Notes under the pieces: model-generated
The model's database searches: none
What the model was told of the DNA's origin: nothing
Seen by the model: the letters and a program-made list of their open reading frames with translations, nothing else
NCBI GenBank assembly: GCA_016702705.1
Contig: JADJDM010000001.1
Span: 434,001 to 498,000, forward strand
From: Bacteroidota bacterium
GTDB lineage: Bacteria; Bacteroidota; Bacteroidia; B-17B0; Aurantibacillaceae
Direction of reading: 5' to 3'
Length of the DNA: 64,000 bases
In this document: positions 37,190 to 45,947 of the stretch, one piece after another
Layout of the letters: every line of letters starts with the position of its first letter
How positions within the stretch are numbered: position 1 is the first letter of the stretch
Program-made: the position numbers and the translations under genes

Positions 37190-39451
37190 ATGATTTTAAA
37201 TAAAATTTTAATTTTTCTATTAATTATTTCCTGGCAGCTTGGCATTTCTCAAAGCGGAAAAATTATTGGTACGATTGAGCTTGAGCAAAGCAAAGCTGAG
37301 TTTGTAAATATTGGAATTCCAGAGCTAGGAATTGGAACTTTAAGTAAAGAAGATGGAACTTACGAACTTAATAAGATTAAGCCAGGGAAATACAAATTGG
37401 TAGTTAGCCTTATTGGTTATGTTGCCCAAGAAAAGAATATTGAAATAAAGGATTCTATTACCCTTATAAACGACTTTTATCTCGTCAAAAGCGAATCCAC
37501 ACTAAACGAAGTTGTTATTAGCGGAACGCAAAAAGAAACAAGCAAACTCGATAGTCCAATTCCCGTAGAAGTTTATACCTCCAATTACTTTAAGAAAAAC
37601 CCTACTCCCAGTATTTTTGAAGCTTTGAGTATTGTTAACGGAGTTCAACCGCAATTAAACTGTAATGTGTGCAACACCGGAGATATCCACATTAACGGTA
37701 TGGAGGGACCATATACCATGGTGCTTATTGATGGGATGCCAATTGTTTCTTCCCTTGCAACTGTGTATGGTTTATCAGGAATACCAAACAGCATGATAAA
37801 AAGAATTGAGGTTGTTAAAGGCCCAGCTTCTACACTTTATGGTAGCGAGGCTGTTGGTGGATTAATTAACATCATTACAAAAGATGCTTATTCGGTTCCG
37901 AAATTCTATACTGATCTTTCTGCAACAGGACTGGGCGAATACAACATGGATATATCAACAAAGGGAGAAAAAGGTAAGGTTTCTGCCCTACTCGCTTTAA
38001 ATGGATTTTGGTTTGATAAGATACACGATATCAACAATGACAACTTCACCGACATCACTTTACAAAAAAGATTTTCGATTTTCAATAAAATAAATTTTGC
38101 CTACAAACCACAGCGTACAGTAAGTATAGCATTTAGATATTTATTGGAAGACCGTTGGGGAGGAGAAAGAAACTGGACCAAACAATTTAGAGGCGGAGAT
38201 AGTATTTATGGAGAAAGTATTACGACCAACCGAGCAGAAGCAATTGGTAAATGGGAACTGCCATTTGCTAAACAAAATGTTACCCTAGATTACTCTTACA
38301 ACTTCCACCAACAGGATAGTTACTATGGAACAAACAAATACTACGCGCAACAGCATACAGGCTTTACACAATTGCGTTGGGATAAAAAAATAAAACAGCA
38401 CGATTTATTAATGGGCCTCCCCTTCCGTTTTATTCATTATGATGATAATACTCCAGGAACAAGCCAAGGTGATTCTATAAGCCAAACAAATGCGCCTAGC
38501 CAAACTATTTTACCTGGTGTATTTATACAAGATGAGATCCGCCTTAAGGAAAAGCTAACAACACTTATTGGTTTGCGTTATGATTACCACAATCAACATG
38601 GAAGTATATTTACTCCCCGCTTAAGTTTTAAATGGCAACCAAATAAGCTAAATACAATTCGCCTAAGCGGAGGGAATGGATTTAGAGTGGTGAATTTATT
38701 TACCGAAGATCATGCAGCTTTAACCGGGGCAAGAAAGGTTATAATAACAGAGGAATTAAAACCCGAACAGTCTTGGAATGGAAACTTAAACTACACCACA
38801 CAATACTTCCATAAGAAAGGATTCATAGAAGTTGACGCTAGTATCTTTTACACCTACTTCACAAATAAGATTGTTGCCGACTACACAACAAATGCCCAGC
38901 AAATTATTTACGACAACCTAAAAGGCTTTGCTGTTTCACGTGGAACAACTTTGAACTTAGACTTAAACTTTACAAAAGGATTGAAGTTAAAAACAGGTAT
39001 TACAATTATGGATGTATTCCAAAAGGAAAAGGATACACTTGGAAACCTGGTAAGAAGAACCCAGCAATTTGCTCCGATGTATTCAGGCACATTTGTATTA
39101 AGTTATACTATACCAAAAGCAAAGATAGTGTGCGACTTAAGTAGCAACTGGAAAGGTCCAATGTACTTGCCGGTAGTGCCAAATGATTTTCGCCCAAAAA
39201 TGTCGCCATGGTTTGCCTTAGTTAATTTACAACTAAGTCGTAAGTTTAAGAATGAACTTGAGGTATATGGTGGCGCTAAAAACCTTTTAAACTTTATACC
39301 AAAGAATCCAATCCTTCGTCCTGAAGATCCTTTTGATAAGAAGATAGGGGAGAACAACCCAAATGGATTTACCTTTGATCCAAGTTATAACTATGCTCCT
39401 GTTCAAGGAATAAAAGTATTCCTTGGAGTGAGGTGGAGTTATAATAAGTAA
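37190..39451 (+). CDS. TonB-dependent outer-membrane receptor
   Basis: A 753-residue protein: signal peptide (residues 1-20), a carboxypeptidase-regulatory-like domain ('EDGTYELNKIKPGKYKLVVS'), a plug ('SPIPVEVYTSNYF', 'GPYTMVLIDGMPIVSSLA', 'GLINIITK') and a 22-strand-type barrel ending in the aromatic 'FLGVRWSYNK'. The plug has a 'CNVCNTGDIHI' pair of cysteines common in Bacteroidota CirA/FepA-like receptors. It imports a siderophore, metal complex or similar ligand using TonB energy. The palindrome in its promoter and the nearby DtxR/MntR gene suggest metal repression. A parS-like site lies inside the coding region. Confidence 0.9.
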   Translation: MILNKILIFLLIISWQLGISQSGKIIGTIELEQSKAEFVNIGIPELGIGTLSKEDGTYELNKIKPGKYKLVVSLIGYVAQEKNIEIKDSITLINDFYLVKSESTLNEVVISGTQKETSKLDSPIPVEVYTSNYFKKNPTPSIFEALSIVNGVQPQLNCNVCNTGDIHINGMEGPYTMVLIDGMPIVSSLATVYGLSGIPNSMIKRIEVVKGPASTLYGSEAVGGLINIITKDAYSVPKFYTDLSATGLGEYNMDISTKGEKGKVSALLALNGFWFDKIHDINNDNFTDITLQKRFSIFNKINFAYKPQRTVSIAFRYLLEDRWGGERNWTKQFRGGDSIYGESITTNRAEAIGKWELPFAKQNVTLDYSYNFHQQDSYYGTNKYYAQQHTGFTQLRWDKKIKQHDLLMGLPFRFIHYDDNTPGTSQGDSISQTNAPSQTILPGVFIQDEIRLKEKLTTLIGLRYDYHNQHGSIFTPRLSFKWQPNKLNTIRLSGGNGFRVVNLFTEDHAALTGARKVIITEELKPEQSWNGNLNYTTQYFHKKGFIEVDASIFYTYFTNKIVADYTTNAQQIIYDNLKGFAVSRGTTLNLDLNFTKGLKLKTGITIMDVFQKEKDTLGNLVRRTQQFAPMYSGTFVLSYTIPKAKIVCDLSSNWKGPMYLPVVPNDFRPKMSPWFALVNLQLSRKFKNELEVYGGAKNLLNFIPKNPILRPEDPFDKKIGENNPNGFTFDPSYNYAPVQGIKVFLGVRWSYNK
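38932..38947. other. parS-like ParB-binding site 1
   Basis: TGTTTCACGTGGAACA fits the consensus TGTTNCACGTGAAACA with one symmetric deviation. It lies inside the TonB receptor gene. Confidence 0.75.
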
Positions 39452-39473
39452 TCACTTCTATATGAGGATAAAC

Positions 39474-39507
39474 AAAAAGGCCCAACCTATATGGTTGGGC
39501 CTTTTTT
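39474..39507. terminator. Bidirectional intrinsic terminator
   Basis: AAAAAGGCCCAACC pairs with GGTTGGGCCTTTTTT. It ends the TonB receptor gene from the plus side and the lipoprotein gene from the minus side. Confidence 0.9.
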
Positions 39508-39523
39508 AGTTCCACGTGGAACA
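39508..39523. other. parS-like ParB-binding site 2
   Basis: AGTTCCACGTGGAACA, a 14-bp perfect palindrome core, directly beside the terminator. Confidence 0.78.
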
Positions 39524-39584
39524 TTCTATTTACTTCGTTTAAAAGAATCTAATCTAAAGATTAAGCCGTGGCCTGAAACACCAA

Positions 39585-40001
39585 TCACCTTCCCGAAAAA
39601 TTTATAATTGGTTCCAAAGTTAAGAGTATCTTCATATACCATTCCGGATCAAACAAGTGTATATTAGCATAGTTCTTACCTGTTACAAATAAATCCCTTC
39701 CATATAGAATCTTGCTTTGTCCTTTAGAACTTCTGGCCTGGTAGTTTTGTCTCATTTGTAAAGCTACATACTCCGGAATGTAAATCTGACCACTATCCAC
39801 ATAAGCCTCCAAACATTCAGTACACTCATCATCATGTACAAACAAAACAGAATTAGTGTCCTTAACAATGTACTCCTTATTAACTGAATCCCTTATAAAT
39901 TCTCCTAATGAATCAAATCTAGTTTCGCGTTTCCTTTCCTCAGTTGAACTAACGCAAGAAGTAAAAAGAAAAGCCCAGCCAATAAATAGCTGGGCAAAAA
40001 T
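39585..40001 (-). CDS. Small lipoprotein (start unresolved)
   Basis: The frame is open from 40001, giving 'FAQLFIGWAFLFTSC' (lipobox FTSC), then 'RFDSLGEFIRDSVNKEYIV', 'FVHDDECTECLEAYVDSGQI', 'RDLFVTGKNYANIHLFDPEW' to the stop at 39585. No ATG, GTG or TTG is in frame ahead of the lipobox, so the start may lie in a damaged spot near the GCCCAGC/GCTGGGC hairpin at 39973-39995. The 'CTECL' motif is only weakly thioredoxin-like. About 138 residues. It sits between two parS-like sites. Confidence 0.6.
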   Translation of the reverse strand: MFAQLFIGWAFLFTSCVSSTEERKRETRFDSLGEFIRDSVNKEYIVKDTNSVLFVHDDECTECLEAYVDSGQIYIPEYVALQMRQNYQARSSKGQSKILYGRDLFVTGKNYANIHLFDPEWYMKILLTLEPIINFSGR

Positions 40002-40008
40002 TCAGTAT

Positions 40009-40024
40009 AGTTTCACGTGGAACA
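40009..40024. other. parS-like ParB-binding site 3
   Basis: AGTTTCACGTGGAACA, between the small lipoprotein and methyltransferase genes. Confidence 0.76.
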
Positions 40025-40027
40025 AGT

Positions 40028-40921
40028 CTATCGTTTCTTGAAAATGTATATTTGAGAAGAGAACTCTAAGCCTGTTTTGTTTGCTTTAAGATTTGAACGA
40101 AGTCCAGTAAAGAAAGCTTTGAAGTAAGAAATTTTACCGTATTTGCATTTCTCACTAAGCATAGATACATAATACGAATCAAAAACCATTGGAAGAACCT
40201 TTACTTGTTTATAACCTTTAGACTCAAACAAGGTCTTCATATCCTTTGGCGTAAAATGATACAAATGACGTGGCACATCATAAGCTGCCCAAAATGGTCC
40301 GTACTTCTTTGCATCATAAGAAGAGCAGTTTGGGACTGCAATAAGTAAAGCGCCTTTATCATTTAAGCGTTTAGAAATAAAATTAAAGAAAGCATCCGTA
40401 TCATGTATATGTTCTAAAACATGCCACATTGTGATTGCGTCAAACTTCTCATTAGGAAATGTAAAATCGAAATCAGATATAGAAGAAGCTGAAGAAATAC
40501 CATTTGTTTCCTTTGCAACTTTACGTGCATCCGGATCTGGTTCAATCCCGAAAGTATTCCAAGCATTCTTTTTACATACAGAAAGGAAAGCACCAACTCC
40601 ACAACCAAAATCTAAAATTGTTCCCTTCTTAACGGAATGGTGCATTACCAATTGTAGTTTCTTAATAAGAGTATAAGAACGAACCCAATGATAAAGTCGG
40701 TGTATTAAACCTGTTTTAGTATTGGTATGTGAAATATAATCTTCCGACTTATAATACTTAATAATTTCGCTTTCGGATGGGCGAGGGGAGGTGAACTTAA
40801 ATCCACAAGCCTTACATGATTGTATTTGAAAATCTTCTTTTGTTACAGTATGATCCTTACAAATAATAAAAGGAACAAACTCAGTTGAACCACATACTAA
40901 ACATTTATTTACTTCTTCCAT
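40028..40921 (-). CDS. Class I SAM-dependent methyltransferase with zinc ribbon
   Basis: A 297-residue protein. An N-terminal zinc-ribbon-like part ('CLVCGSTEF', 'CKACGFKFTSPRP') precedes a Methyltransf_23-type Rossmann domain with the SAM motif 'ILDFGCGVGAFLSVCKK', acidic 'GIEPDPDARKVAK' and 'DAITMWHVLEHIHDTD'. A C-terminal 'DVPRHLYHFTPKDMKTLFES' follows. Such enzymes occur in sugar and cell-envelope pathways; substrate unknown. Flanked on both sides by parS-like sites. Confidence 0.87.
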   Translation of the reverse strand: MEEVNKCLVCGSTEFVPFIICKDHTVTKEDFQIQSCKACGFKFTSPRPSESEIIKYYKSEDYISHTNTKTGLIHRLYHWVRSYTLIKKLQLVMHHSVKKGTILDFGCGVGAFLSVCKKNAWNTFGIEPDPDARKVAKETNGISSASSISDFDFTFPNEKFDAITMWHVLEHIHDTDAFFNFISKRLNDKGALLIAVPNCSSYDAKKYGPFWAAYDVPRHLYHFTPKDMKTLFESKGYKQVKVLPMVFDSYYVSMLSEKCKYGKISYFKAFFTGLRSNLKANKTGLEFSSQIYIFKKR

Positions 40922-40927
40922 ATCTTA

Positions 40928-40943
40928 AGTTCCACGTGGAACA
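40928..40943. other. parS-like ParB-binding site 4
   Basis: AGTTCCACGTGGAACA, identical to site 2, between the methyltransferase and CHAP-like genes. Confidence 0.78.
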
Positions 40944-40955
40944 TTTATGTTTCTT

Positions 40956-41591
40956 TTAAGGAGTAGAAATAGAATCTGTTTTAGGAGCCTCTTTAATTCT
41001 TAACCAACCTAATACATCTTTATTATCTAATTTATATTTATTACCAAAATCGCCATATCCAAAAAGAGCACGAGAACTTTCGAAAGGTCCTGCGTTTTGT
41101 TGGATAACTTCTAAAGCTCCATCATATACATTTGATATAATTGCTATGTGTCCATGAACATGTTTTTTGTTCTTCTTTAAGATCAAAAAATCTCCAACGG
41201 AAGGCAAACTAAAGCTTGGGTTTGTAAACTGCAATAAATCTCTCTTAGTATTTAACTCTCCGTCTGCAACTTTGGGATCAAAAAACTCCTCCGGATTACC
41301 GGCAACATTAGGCATCTTATGTTTATACTTCTCGTAATAATACCTCTTAATAAACTCTTCACTATGGTGTTTTAATCCCAACTTATATCCATCTTTAGCA
41401 ACATTTTCATCTTCAATATTTTCTATACTTCCATTGTAATAAACATATACACCATTTAAAGAATCTAAAACCTGTCCAACTGCATAATCAGGATTGGGGT
41501 TCGACTTTTTAATTACTCGGAAAACAAAATATCCTATAAGTAATAAAGCTACTGATATTGATATATAAAGTATTTTTTTGTTTTGTGTCAT
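40956..41591 (-). CDS. Membrane-anchored CHAP-like protein with substituted catalytic cysteine
   Basis: A 211-residue protein. An N-terminal anchor (about residues 9-25) precedes a CHAP-type domain: 'DSLNGVYVYYNGSIENIED', 'HHSEEFIKRYYYEKYKHKMP', 'SLPSVGDFLILKKNKK', 'HVHGHIAIISNVYDGALEV', 'IQQNAG'. In CHAP amidases of this kind the 'QCVEFV' helix starts with the nucleophile Cys; here the matching position is Ser (HSEEFI). The His and Asn of the catalytic triad remain. It may bind peptidoglycan or peptides without cutting. The start is one base after the mnmG stop, so they are an operon. Confidence 0.75.
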   Translation of the reverse strand: MTQNKKILYISISVALLLIGYFVFRVIKKSNPNPDYAVGQVLDSLNGVYVYYNGSIENIEDENVAKDGYKLGLKHHSEEFIKRYYYEKYKHKMPNVAGNPEEFFDPKVADGELNTKRDLLQFTNPSFSLPSVGDFLILKKNKKHVHGHIAIISNVYDGALEVIQQNAGPFESSRALFGYGDFGNKYKLDNKDVLGWLRIKEAPKTDSISTP

Positions 41592-41592
41592 A

Positions 41593-43488
41593 CTATTTTC
41601 CTAAATGAACTAATAATATTGAAATATCACTTGGGTTTACTCCACTTATTCTGCTTGCTTGTCCAACTGTTCTTGGTCTTAATTTCCTAAACTTTTCTTT
41701 TGCTTCCGCACCTAAACTTGCTAGTTTAGTAAAATCAAAATCTTCCCCAATTACATAATTATCTAATCGAGCCATCTTTTCAGCATTCTCCTTTTCTTTA
41801 TCAATATATCCCGAATACTTCATTTCATTTTCTGCTTCTTCAATTGCATCTATTCGAGTATCTTTTAAAAACTCATTTAGTGAAACTGAATTCTTTGCCA
41901 TATCAGCAATAGAAACATTAGGGCGAGAAAGCACATTAAAATAACGTACCTTTTGGTTAATAGGAGCGGAGTCGATTGATTCTAAATATGTATTTATTTC
42001 TGTTGGCTCAACACTTGTATTTTTAAAGAAGTCAACTACCTTTTCGGCAGAAGCTACTTTTTTATTTACAGCTTCTAATCTTTCATTAGAAGCCAACCCT
42101 AATTTATTCGAAATTGGAGTTAAGCGAATATCAGCATTATCCTGGCGAAGTAATAAACGATACTCAGCACGAGAGGTAAACATACGATAAGGTTCTTCTG
42201 TTCCTTTGGTAACTAAATCATCTATTAAAACTCCAATATAAGCATCATAACGATTTAAAATTAATGGTTCTTGCTCCTTTACCTTTAAATGTGCGTTCAT
42301 ACCAGCCATTAATCCTTGGCATGCAGCTTCTTCATAACCCGTTGTACCATTAATTTGACCTGCAAAATACAGATTATCAAGTACTTGTGTTTCTAAAGTG
42401 GTTTTTAATTGAGTAGGAGGGAAGTAATCATACTCAATTGCATATCCAGGACGGAACATTTTTACTTTCTCGAAACCTGGAATTAATTCTAATGCTTTTT
42501 GTTGTACATCTTCGGGTAAGGAAGTTGAAAATCCATTTACATAAATTTCAACTGTGTTCCATCCTTCAGGTTCAACAAATAATTGATGACGTTCTCTTTC
42601 TGAGAAACGTGTTATTTTATCTTCAATACTTGGACAGTAGCGAGGTCCTAAACCTTGTATACGGCCTGCAAACATTGGAGATTTTTCGAATCCTGTTTTT
42701 AATATATCGTGAACCTCTTGATTGGTGTAGGTTACATGACAAGGTACTTGTTTTTTTACTTCACCTTTTTCGTTTGGAATAAAAGGAGAAGTCCCATCTA
42801 AATAAGAAAACTTGTCTACCACTTCATCTCCTCCTTGAACTTCCATTTTATCGTAGTTCAATGAGCGACCGTCAATACGAGGAGGTGTACCGGTTTTCAT
42901 ACGACCGCTTTCGAAACCAAGTTTTACTAATTGCTCGGTAATTCCGTAAGCAGCGCTTTCACCTGTGCGTCCACCGCCAAATTGTTTTTCTCCAATATGT
43001 ATAATGCCGTTTAAAAAGGTACCATTTGTAAGTACAACGGCTTTTGATTTAAATTCGATACCCATTCCACTTACTACTCCTTCAACACGTTTACCGTCTT
43101 GAGAAATAATAAGTCCTTTAACCATATCTTGCCAAAAATCAACATTAGGTGTTTGCTCAAGCATATAGCGCCATTCGCCCGCAAACATCATACGATCATT
43201 TTGAGTGCGCGGGCTCCACATTGCAGGGCCTTTGCTACGATTAAGCATTCGGAACTGTATTGCTGATTTATCAGAAACAATTCCTGAATAACCACCCAAT
43301 GCATCAATCTCGCGAACGATATGGCCTTTAGCGATACCACCCATTGCAGGATTGCAACTCATTTGTGCAATGGTTTGCATATTCATGGTAATAAGTAAAA
43401 CCTTAGAACCCATGTTAGCAGCTGCAGCTGCGGCTTCGCAACCAGCATGACCTGCACCAACAACAATTATATCGTACGAATATTGCAA
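41593..43488 (-). CDS. mnmG: tRNA uridine 5-carboxymethylaminomethyl modification enzyme MnmG (GidA)
   Basis: MnmG, with MnmE, modifies U34 of certain tRNAs using FAD, NADH and a folate donor. Seen: the FAD motif 'DIIVVGAGHAGCEAAAAAA', 'MSCNPAMGGIAKGHIVREID', 'SPRTQNDRMMFAGEW', 'GGRTGESAAYGI', 'PRYCPSIEDKI' and C-terminal 'GVNPSDISILLVHLGK'. The frame reaches TTG 43512, but that TTG is part of a -7 box, so I favour the TTG at 43488, matching homologs that begin a few residues before 'YDIIVVGAG'. About 631 residues. mnmG lies near the origin in many bacteria. Confidence 0.94.
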   Translation of the reverse strand: MQYSYDIIVVGAGHAGCEAAAAAANMGSKVLLITMNMQTIAQMSCNPAMGGIAKGHIVREIDALGGYSGIVSDKSAIQFRMLNRSKGPAMWSPRTQNDRMMFAGEWRYMLEQTPNVDFWQDMVKGLIISQDGKRVEGVVSGMGIEFKSKAVVLTNGTFLNGIIHIGEKQFGGGRTGESAAYGITEQLVKLGFESGRMKTGTPPRIDGRSLNYDKMEVQGGDEVVDKFSYLDGTSPFIPNEKGEVKKQVPCHVTYTNQEVHDILKTGFEKSPMFAGRIQGLGPRYCPSIEDKITRFSERERHQLFVEPEGWNTVEIYVNGFSTSLPEDVQQKALELIPGFEKVKMFRPGYAIEYDYFPPTQLKTTLETQVLDNLYFAGQINGTTGYEEAACQGLMAGMNAHLKVKEQEPLILNRYDAYIGVLIDDLVTKGTEEPYRMFTSRAEYRLLLRQDNADIRLTPISNKLGLASNERLEAVNKKVASAEKVVDFFKNTSVEPTEINTYLESIDSAPINQKVRYFNVLSRPNVSIADMAKNSVSLNEFLKDTRIDAIEEAENEMKYSGYIDKEKENAEKMARLDNYVIGEDFDFTKLASLGAEAKEKFRKLRPRTVGQASRISGVNPSDISILLVHLGK

Positions 43489-43509
43489 ATTATTTTTTAT
43501 TGTAATTTG

Positions 43510-43517
43510 CAAAGATA
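43510..43517 (-). promoter_or_regulatory. -7 promoter box of mnmG
   Basis: TATCTTTG on the minus strand (TAnnTTTG). It overlaps the most upstream possible TTG start, arguing that translation starts downstream at 43488. Confidence 0.62.
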
Positions 43518-43550
43518 GTAAAGTGTAATGGTAATTAAGCGATTATTTTA

Positions 43551-43587
43551 TAACAAAAAAGGACAGAAAATTTGTCCTTTTTTGTTA
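43551..43587 (-). terminator. Intrinsic terminator
   Basis: TAACAAAAAAGGACA pairs with TGTCCTTTTTTGTTA around GAAAATT. It ends the long minus-strand run that begins with nadA, just after the WD40-like gene. Confidence 0.85.
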
Positions 43588-43594
43588 TAAATTT

Positions 43595-44634
43595 TTATTT
43601 TTGTTTGAGTTCATAGATTCTTTTTCCTGTTTCCAAATCAAACAGATAAACCCAAAAATCTTCTTTATCCACAAAAGCGTTTCCTGTTCCAACTGCTAAC
43701 TTAGTACCATCTGCACTTATTTTAACTGAATTTATTGATCCCTTTATTTTTTTATCCGTTACATTTTTTAGTTTATTATCTAATGGGTTTTTAATCGTAA
43801 GGATAGTCGATTGATTTGTTTTTATATTAACAATATGAACCGTTTGGCTAGTAAACGCAATAACAATCTCGTCTCTTTTTGGATGTAATATTACATCCAC
43901 TATACTAATTAGCGATACATAATTTTCTGATATAACACTCTTTCCTTTATCAGCATATACAACAAATTCATTTTCATAACCCATTTTTCGCGCGACAAAT
44001 GTTGCTATATAAACTGTATAGTTAGCTTTAAAAGAGCTTAGTCTATATCCTTCTTTTTCTTTCAGTTTAAATGACTCTATTTCAAATGTTGCTAAATCGT
44101 AACTAAAAATAGTTACATCTTCTTGAACGAGATAAAATTCCTTACTGTTCGGATGAAAATCAACACCATTCACACTATATGTTAAACCCCATTTTTTTAT
44201 TAATTCACCTGTTTCAACACTAAATGTTAAGAGATAAAAATCGCTGCCATGGCAAACTATATATTTACCATCAGGACTAACAGCAAAATTTGATTTTAAT
44301 ATTTTTCCGTTGTCATAAAATATTGTGTGGAGCTCTTTGTTTGTTTCGCTTTCAAATACTTTTATAATTAACTCTTTGTTTTCAACTGTTTTAGTAATAT
44401 AACGTTTACCATCTGGTAATTGATTTTGTTTGTTTCCTTAACAGCTTTAATAAAATTACCTGTGGCTAAATCCCAGTATTTTGTTCCTTCTCCATCGTTT
44501 GCAAAACTCATTAAAGTCTTACCATCATTTGAAAATTGTATGTCAGCTACTGGAGCTTTATGCGTTTGTGATACTAGTGATTCAAAACTAAAAAGAAATA
44601 GTAATGATGCTAATTTAAATGCTTTTGTTTTCAT
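43595..44634 (-). CDS. WD40-like beta-propeller secreted protein (one apparent frameshift)
   Basis: The ATG at 44634 gives a signal peptide (MKTKAFKLASLLFLFSFESL) and then blade motifs 'VADIQFSNDGKTLMSFANDG', 'TKYWDLATGNFIKAVKE', 'KSNFAVSPDGKYIVCHGSD', 'SINSVKISADGTKLAVGTG' and 'VYLFDLETGKRIYELKQK'. An indel near 44412 splits the frame. About 347 residues. Secreted, probably a protein-interaction platform. Last gene of the long run, one base after the MORN gene stop. Confidence 0.78.
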
Positions 44635-44635
44635 T

Positions 44636-45940
44636 TTATTTTTCAATTGGAAGTGAATATGATATTTCGTAATTAATTGTCGCAAATCCTTTGTATTCAG
44701 CTTTTACGGCCTTAAGTACATCCGAACAATTACAATTCTTATTAATTAATTTTTTTGTACTAGTATAGCCTGATATACCATGTTTATTAAATTCTTCTTC
44801 TGCTTGCTTAACTATTTGCTCTTCTGTTGCTTTATTTGTTTTATCCTCAACTTGTATTAACATTAAATAAGAATCGCTTGAAACGGTTCCAAAAACACTG
44901 ATACTTGAATGAGATAAAATATAAGTTACGCAGTTGTTATTTTTTGTTTCAACCTTAAATGTTTTATTAAGCCAGTTGTTATAATCCTCTTTAGATTTTT
45001 TAAAAAACTCGATATTTTCTTGGTTTTTTTCTTCAATATTTTTTATGTAGTTATCGTAGGCTTCTTTATTATCGGCTATTTTAACACCTAAATAAAAGTA
45101 TCCCGAATCTTGCCCAATAATTTTATTCCCATCCTTAAAATTATAAATCCCTTTACCATTTGGTTTATCTAAAATCCATTCTCCTACATATTCTTTATTA
45201 AGTGAAGTCCAAACCATTTTTCCAAATCCTGAGCGACTATTTCTTTTCCAGCTTCCTTCATAAATATCACCGTTTGGCCATGTTTTTATACCATTACCGT
45301 GTTTATTATCATATTTCCAATCGCCAATATATGTTTCCAAATTGGCTTCCTTTATCTTTCCCTTTCCATCCCTTCTTAATCCATTTACTTCTCCTTCATA
45401 ATAATCCTCATTTTCGTATTTTATTTCAGCAATACTTTTACCTGCATCATTCTTTTTCAGAGTAATTTGAAGGCCAGTAATATAGTTATGTTTACCAATT
45501 ACTAATGTGTTTTTATCCCACGTGCCTTTGGAAATAACAGAAATTGACTTATAACTACCTTCTCCATTCATCTCACCATTTAAATACTCCCCTTCATAAG
45601 AACTACTGTCGTTACAAATCCATTTTCCCTTTTGTCTCTTTCCCTCAATAAAATATCCGTCAAAAACAAATCCCGAATTACCTAAACTTGGCTTATACTC
45701 CCAATGAGCAAGTCCGTCCAGTAATCCTTGTTTAAATTGACCAGTAATTTTATGTTCTTTAAAATTTACATCTTCAATGGTTCCTTTTCCGTCATTACAA
45801 TTTCCATCAATACATTTCCAACGTTTGCTTGCATATTCTTTTTCTGAAAGCTGCGCAAATGATGTAAAACAAGAAAAGATTGAAATCACCATAATAATGT
45901 TAACAATCTTTACTTTAAGAAATAATTGTAAAAAATCCAT
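44636..45940 (-). CDS. MORN-repeat secreted protein
   Basis: A 434-residue protein with an N-terminal signal/anchor (about residues 13-30, ending FAQ) and MORN repeats ('YEGEYLNGEMNGEGSYK', 'YIGDWKYDNKHGNGIKTW', 'YEGSWKRNSRSGFGKMVW', 'YVGEWILDKPNGKGIYNF'). A coiled segment ('KNIEEKNQENIEFFKKSKED') and a C-terminal globular part follow. MORN repeats support membrane or protein contacts. It follows the LytTR regulator by 7 bases and precedes the WD40 gene. Confidence 0.82.
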   Translation of the reverse strand: MDFLQLFLKVKIVNIIMVISIFSCFTSFAQLSEKEYASKRWKCIDGNCNDGKGTIEDVNFKEHKITGQFKQGLLDGLAHWEYKPSLGNSGFVFDGYFIEGKRQKGKWICNDSSSYEGEYLNGEMNGEGSYKSISVISKGTWDKNTLVIGKHNYITGLQITLKKNDAGKSIAEIKYENEDYYEGEVNGLRRDGKGKIKEANLETYIGDWKYDNKHGNGIKTWPNGDIYEGSWKRNSRSGFGKMVWTSLNKEYVGEWILDKPNGKGIYNFKDGNKIIGQDSGYFYLGVKIADNKEAYDNYIKNIEEKNQENIEFFKKSKEDYNNWLNKTFKVETKNNNCVTYILSHSSISVFGTVSSDSYLMLIQVEDKTNKATEEQIVKQAEEEFNKHGISGYTSTKKLINKNCNCSDVLKAVKAEYKGFATINYEISYSLPIEK

Positions 45941-45947
45941 AAATCTA

